NCBI GenBank assembly: GCA_025352265.1
Contig: JANXTS010000027.1
Coordinates: 1 to 64,000, forward strand
DNA length: 64,000 bases
Origin: Variovorax sp.
Lineage (GTDB): Bacteria > Pseudomonadota > Gammaproteobacteria > Burkholderiales > Burkholderiaceae_C
Direction: 5' to 3'
Of this stretch, positions 60,439-64,000 are shown piece by piece. The notes beneath the pieces were generated by a model that did no database searches, was not told the origin of the DNA, and saw only the letters and a list, made by a program, of their open reading frames with translations. The position numbers and the translations under genes are program-made. Within the stretch, counting starts at the first letter, position 1. Each line of letters starts with the position of its first letter.

Positions 60439-63400
60439 TCAGACCGCAGCCGCCAGCGCAGGCTCACTGGTGTAGCTGCGCACCAGTCGCAGCAACTCGT
60501 CTTCGGAGTACGGCTTGCCGAGGTAGTGGTTCACACCGAGCGTGCGTGCATGGTCGCGGTGCTTCTCGGCAATACGCGACGTGATCATGATGATCGGCAG
60601 GTCGGCCAGCGACGCGTCGGCGCGAATGTTGCGCGCCAGGTCGAAGCCATCCATGCGCGGCATCTCGATGTCCGACAGCACCACCGATGGCCGCTCTTGT
60701 TGCAACCTCTCCAGTGCTTGCAGACCGTCGGCCGCCAGCGCGACCCGATAGCCTTCGCGCTGCAGTAAGCGCTGCGTCACGCGGCGCACGGTGATCGAGT
60801 CGTCGACCACCAGCACCAACGGCACCTGCACCGGCGCTTGCGGCAGCATCACGAGTTGACCCGCGCCACCACCAACCGCGCCAACCTCGACCCCCAGACC
60901 GGCGGCAGCACCACCCGCCGCCTGCAGTCGCCGCGCCAGCTCGCTATGCACCGCCGCCAACGCGACCGGGTTGTAGAGCAACGCGACCGCGCCGGAAGCG
61001 AGCACCGAGATGCCCGCCATGCCCGGCAGCCGCGACAGTTGCGGCCCGAGGTTCTTGACCACGACTTCCTGGTTGCCCAGCACTTCGTCCACATGCAGCG
61101 TCACGCGTTGCGCCGCGCTCCGCACGATGACGATGGTGTTGTGTTTGCCCGGCGCCCTATCGCTGCGTGCCGACGACTGCAGCAATGCACCCGCCCAGTA
61201 GAACGGCACCTGCTCGCCGCCGAACGAGTAGCTTTGCGTCAGGTAGGCCGACTCCACATCGGAGCCACCGACGCGCTGCACCAGCTCGACCAGACTCGAA
61301 GGCACGCCGATCGACACCGCACCGGCCCGCATCATCACCACGTGTGTCACTGCGGTGGTCAGCGGCAACACCAGCTTGAAGCTCGTGCCCGCGCCCGCCG
61401 TACTCCGCGTTTCGATGCGACCACCAAGTGCGGCAACGTGCGTGCGAACCACGTCCATGCCGATGCCGCGCCCTGACAGTTCCGACACCTGATCGGCGGT
61501 AGAGAAACCGGGCTTGAAAATCATCTCGGAGGCTTCGTCCGGCGAGAGCTCGACGCCTGGCTCGGCAAGACCAAGCGCAACAGCGCGCTCGGTGATGCGC
61601 TGGTGATGGAGCCCGGCGCCGTCGTCCTTGAAGGTGACCGACACGTCGTTGCCTTCGTGCTGCAGGTCGATCACGATCAAGCCACTGCTTTCCTTGCCGG
61701 CCTTCTCGCGCACCGCGGCGTCTTCGATACCGTGCGCCACGCAGTTGCGAAGCAAATGCTCGAAGGCCGGAGTCATACGGTCGAGCACGCCGCGGTCCAT
61801 CTCGATCGTGCCGCCGATGATGTCGAGGCGGACCTGCTTGCCTGTGTCTTTCGAAGCCTGCCGCACCACGCGGTACAGGCGATCAGACAGGCCTTCGAAT
61901 TCGACCATGCGCGTGCGCAATAGGCCGCGTTGCAGTTCACGCGTTTGCCGCGCCTGAGCGCTCAAATCGTCTTCCGTCGCCTGCACGGTTTTCTGTAGCG
62001 TGCGCTGCACTGTGGCCACGTCGTTGACCGACTCGGCCATCATGCGGGTCAGTTCCTGGACGCGTGTGAAGCGGTCGAACTCGAGCGGGTCGAAGCCCTG
62101 CTGCGAATCCTTGGCCTGGGCCAGACGCGATTGCATCTGGCTTTCGGCCTGCACTTCGATGTCGCGTAGCTGCTGACGCAGGCGGTCCAGGTTACCGGTC
62201 AGGTCGCCGAGCGAACTGCGCAACTGGCCCAGCTCGGCCTCCAGCCGCGACCGCGTAATGATGACCTCGCCGGCCTGCGCGACCAAACGGTCCAGCAGCT
62301 GGGTGCGGATGCGAACCTGCTGGGTCGACGAGGCGCGCAGTGGTACCAGGGCAGACGGCGTAGGTAGTGCGGCCTTGGCAGTGACTGCCGCAGGCAGCGC
62401 CATGGCGTCGTCTGCAGACAGCGCGGTAACGGCTGCGTCGGCCGGCATCGGCAACGACTCGGCAGGCGTGGCTGCGCTGGCCAACGGCATCGCCGCAGCG
62501 GCCGCTGCCTTCTCTGCAATCTGCACCTGCGTTGCGGCATCGTCCGCACGCAGTGCGTCGAAAGTGGCTTGCAGGCCGTCGAAGCGACCCAGCAAACGCT
62601 CGACCGATTCGGTATCCGCGCCAGCGCTGCCGACGTATTCGATCTCCGATTCCATGCGGTGCGCACGCTCGCCCAGACGCATCGCGCCTGCCAGACGGGC
62701 GCTGCCCTTCAGGGTATGCAGCGTGCGCAACACCGACGCACGTGGCGCCGTGTCTTCGGGCCGTTGCGCCCATTCGCGCAGCGCGCTACCGAGTTGCGGA
62801 AGCAGCTCTGCCGCCTCTTCCTCGAAGATGGGGAACAGGTCGACATCGACCGCGTCGGCCAGATCGATCGCGTCTTCGGAATCCTCCATTGCGACGTGGG
62901 GCACATGGGCCGCTTCGTCGACCTCGGTCGAGGCCGAGAAGCCGGAGGGCCGATCGACCCTGGCCTCCGCAGGCTCTGCCGGCATCAGCGACTCGGCCAC
63001 TTCGCGCAGCGCCTTGACGGTTTCGTCGGTGGGCTCTTTCAGGAATCCTGCAGCGAACTGGTGCAACAGCCGTCGCAACTCTTCAGCCGCCGCGACCAGC
63101 ACCGCGCCCTGCGCCTTGGTGCCGCTGCCCTGCATGTGCAGATGCTGCAACGCCGCTTCGAAGAGACGCGCCATGCCCGACAAGCTCTGGAAGCCGACAG
63201 TGGCCGAGCTGCCCGCAAGCGAGTGCGCCAATCCGATGGTCGAATCGGCCACTTGCGTGTGCGGCTCCATCGCCCACTCGCCGACCTGGGTGGCCAGCTG
63301 GCGCGACCATTCGTCGGCTTCGTTCAGATAGACGTTGTAGAGCGCGATGCCTATGCGCAGCGGGCCGATGGCCTTGACGGCATCGTCGGCACTCGGCGCA

Positions 63401-64000
63401 GTGGTCGAATCGAGGTCGGGTGCCCTGGCGTAGATGCTGATCGGCGCTGCGACCGCAGGCGATGGCGATGTCTCTGCGTGCGCAACAGTTTCGGCTTCGG
63501 CGGCCGCTCCTTGCGCAGCTTCTACGTGAACCGTCTCGACCGACGGTTCCAGTGGCGACTGGGCGGTCGCGAAGAAATCGATTTCGTCGTTGCCAAGGAG
63601 GAAAGCCGGATCGTCAGTGCGAGCCGGATGGCGCTCGGGCTCCGGATCGATCTGCGTCGGCTTGGCGTCGAAATCAAGGAAGTCAGTCGACGCGAAATCG
63701 TCGTCGGAGTGGTCCAGGCGCAATGCAACGTGACGATCTTTGGTCGCTCCACCGACTTCTTTGCCGTCGTCCTTGGCAGACAGCGACTTCGAAAAATCGA
63801 ACTCCAGTGGCGAGTCGTACGTCGTCGTGAGGAAATCGAGATCAGGCAACTCCGGCATCAAAACGTCGGGTTCGCTCGGCGGCGGCGGCGTTGTCGTTGG
63901 CGTCCTGGCCGCCATCGGCTCGGCCGTCGGAATCATTGGAACTGACAATGCTGGCGTGACTTCAGCCGCGATCTGGCGCGCTGCGATAGCCAGCGCATCG
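60439..64000 (-). CDS. ChpA/PilL-type hybrid chemotaxis kinase, C-terminal part (5' end outside window)
   Basis: The frame is open to the right edge with no start, so 1187 C-terminal residues are visible. Order: acidic disordered region; an Hpt-like domain with GLAHSLAGSSATVGF; a second Hpt with LRTLHTLKGSARLAGA; a linker; the CheA dimerisation/P3 region; an HATPase with LLRNCVAHGIED and SGRGIGMDVVRTHVAALGG; a CheW-like domain; and a C-terminal receiver with VDDSITVRR, SDIEMPRMDG (phospho-Asp) and LGKPYSEDE. This is the architecture of the kinase controlling type IV pilus twitching (PilG/PilH/PilI/PilJ-ChpA). Partner genes would lie to the right, upstream. Confidence 0.9.
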   Translation of the reverse strand, partial: DALAIAARQIAAEVTPALSVPMIPTAEPMAARTPTTTPPPPSEPDVLMPELPDLDFLTTTYDSPLEFDFSKSLSAKDDGKEVGGATKDRHVALRLDHSDDDFASTDFLDFDAKPTQIDPEPERHPARTDDPAFLLGNDEIDFFATAQSPLEPSVETVHVEAAQGAAAEAETVAHAETSPSPAVAAPISIYARAPDLDSTTAPSADDAVKAIGPLRIGIALYNVYLNEADEWSRQLATQVGEWAMEPHTQVADSTIGLAHSLAGSSATVGFQSLSGMARLFEAALQHLHMQGSGTKAQGAVLVAAAEELRRLLHQFAAGFLKEPTDETVKALREVAESLMPAEPAEARVDRPSGFSASTEVDEAAHVPHVAMEDSEDAIDLADAVDVDLFPIFEEEAAELLPQLGSALREWAQRPEDTAPRASVLRTLHTLKGSARLAGAMRLGERAHRMESEIEYVGSAGADTESVERLLGRFDGLQATFDALRADDAATQVQIAEKAAAAAAMPLASAATPAESLPMPADAAVTALSADDAMALPAAVTAKAALPTPSALVPLRASSTQQVRIRTQLLDRLVAQAGEVIITRSRLEAELGQLRSSLGDLTGNLDRLRQQLRDIEVQAESQMQSRLAQAKDSQQGFDPLEFDRFTRVQELTRMMAESVNDVATVQRTLQKTVQATEDDLSAQARQTRELQRGLLRTRMVEFEGLSDRLYRVVRQASKDTGKQVRLDIIGGTIEMDRGVLDRMTPAFEHLLRNCVAHGIEDAAVREKAGKESSGLIVIDLQHEGNDVSVTFKDDGAGLHHQRITERAVALGLAEPGVELSPDEASEMIFKPGFSTADQVSELSGRGIGMDVVRTHVAALGGRIETRSTAGAGTSFKLVLPLTTAVTHVVMMRAGAVSIGVPSSLVELVQRVGGSDVESAYLTQSYSFGGEQVPFYWAGALLQSSARSDRAPGKHNTIVIVRSAAQRVTLHVDEVLGNQEVVVKNLGPQLSRLPGMAGISVLASGAVALLYNPVALAAVHSELARRLQAAGGAAAGLGVEVGAVGGGAGQLVMLPQAPVQVPLVLVVDDSITVRRVTQRLLQREGYRVALAADGLQALERLQQERPSVVLSDIEMPRMDGFDLARNIRADASLADLPIIMITSRIAEKHRDHARTLGVNHYLGKPYSEDELLRLVRSYTSEPALAAAV

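Overview
The window is a high-GC, densely packed stretch of chromosome from a betaproteobacterium. Gene content and protein style point to the Burkholderiales, most likely Comamonadaceae (Variovorax/Acidovorax-like). This rests on the yqgE-ruvX-pyrR-pyrB-pyrC' block, the split pca loci, the many Liv-type ABC transporters and the VgrG type; it is recognition, not a computed placement. No CRISPR array, insertion sequence or prophage was seen.

Layout. 1-2.3 kb: the end of a type VI secretion vgrG and a truncated M23-peptidase-like effector gene that runs into the next gene on the opposite strand. 2.1-13.7 kb: a hydroxycinnamate (ferulate/coumarate-type) catabolic locus with a CoA ligase, crotonase, SDR dehydrogenase, amidohydrolase, acyl-CoA dehydrogenase, a Liv-type ABC importer and a MarR regulator; a clean palindrome lies in its divergent promoter. 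13.7-15 kb: an SDR and a small membrane protein. 15.2-18.7 kb: pcaF, pcaJ (frameshifted), pcaI and divergent pcaR, the lower beta-ketoadipate pathway. 18.7-20.3 kb: a sugar-phosphate-isomerase-like protein and a DUF1841 protein. 20.3-29.8 kb: an amide uptake and hydrolysis locus with two different amidase-signature enzymes, a five-gene Urt/Fmd-like ABC importer, a cytoplasmic AmiC-like ligand sensor and a MarR regulator; two near-identical operator-like sites link its promoters. 29.8-32.3 kb: pcaQ and pcaHG, the ring-cleaving step. 32.4-37.1 kb: a dihaem cytochrome c, a MoxR/VWA module and a 2OG-Fe(II) oxygenase. 37.2-43.3 kb: tamA-tamB. 43.4 kb: tRNA-Arg(CCU). 43.5-45.1 kb: two small coupled genes and a NadM/Nudix fusion.

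45.2-54.0 kb holds a complete Nit1C cluster: MSMEG_0572 protein, Nit6803-family nitrilase, atypical radical SAM protein, GNAT, AIR-synthase-like protein, glycosyltransferase fused in frame to the MSMEG_0570 protein, and a flavin monooxygenase. It is transcribed divergently from a MocR-type regulator across a 408-bp region carrying repeated ATGCGATCAA boxes. Nit1C has been linked in another bacterium to growth on cyanide as nitrogen source, but most of its proteins have no known function, so it is the best candidate here for a poorly described system. 54.2-60.3 kb: plsC-like gene, pyrC', pyrB, pyrR, ruvX, yqgE and a divergent photolyase. 60.4-64 kb: the 3' part of a ChpA/PilL-type chemotaxis kinase that runs off the right edge.

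The first half reads as one metabolic theme. Side chains of plant hydroxycinnamates are shortened to hydroxybenzoate-type acids, protocatechuate is opened by PcaHG, and PcaIJF finishes the beta-ketoadipate pathway; pcaB, pcaC and pcaD are not in the window. The amide and Nit1C loci are both plausible nitrogen-scavenging systems.
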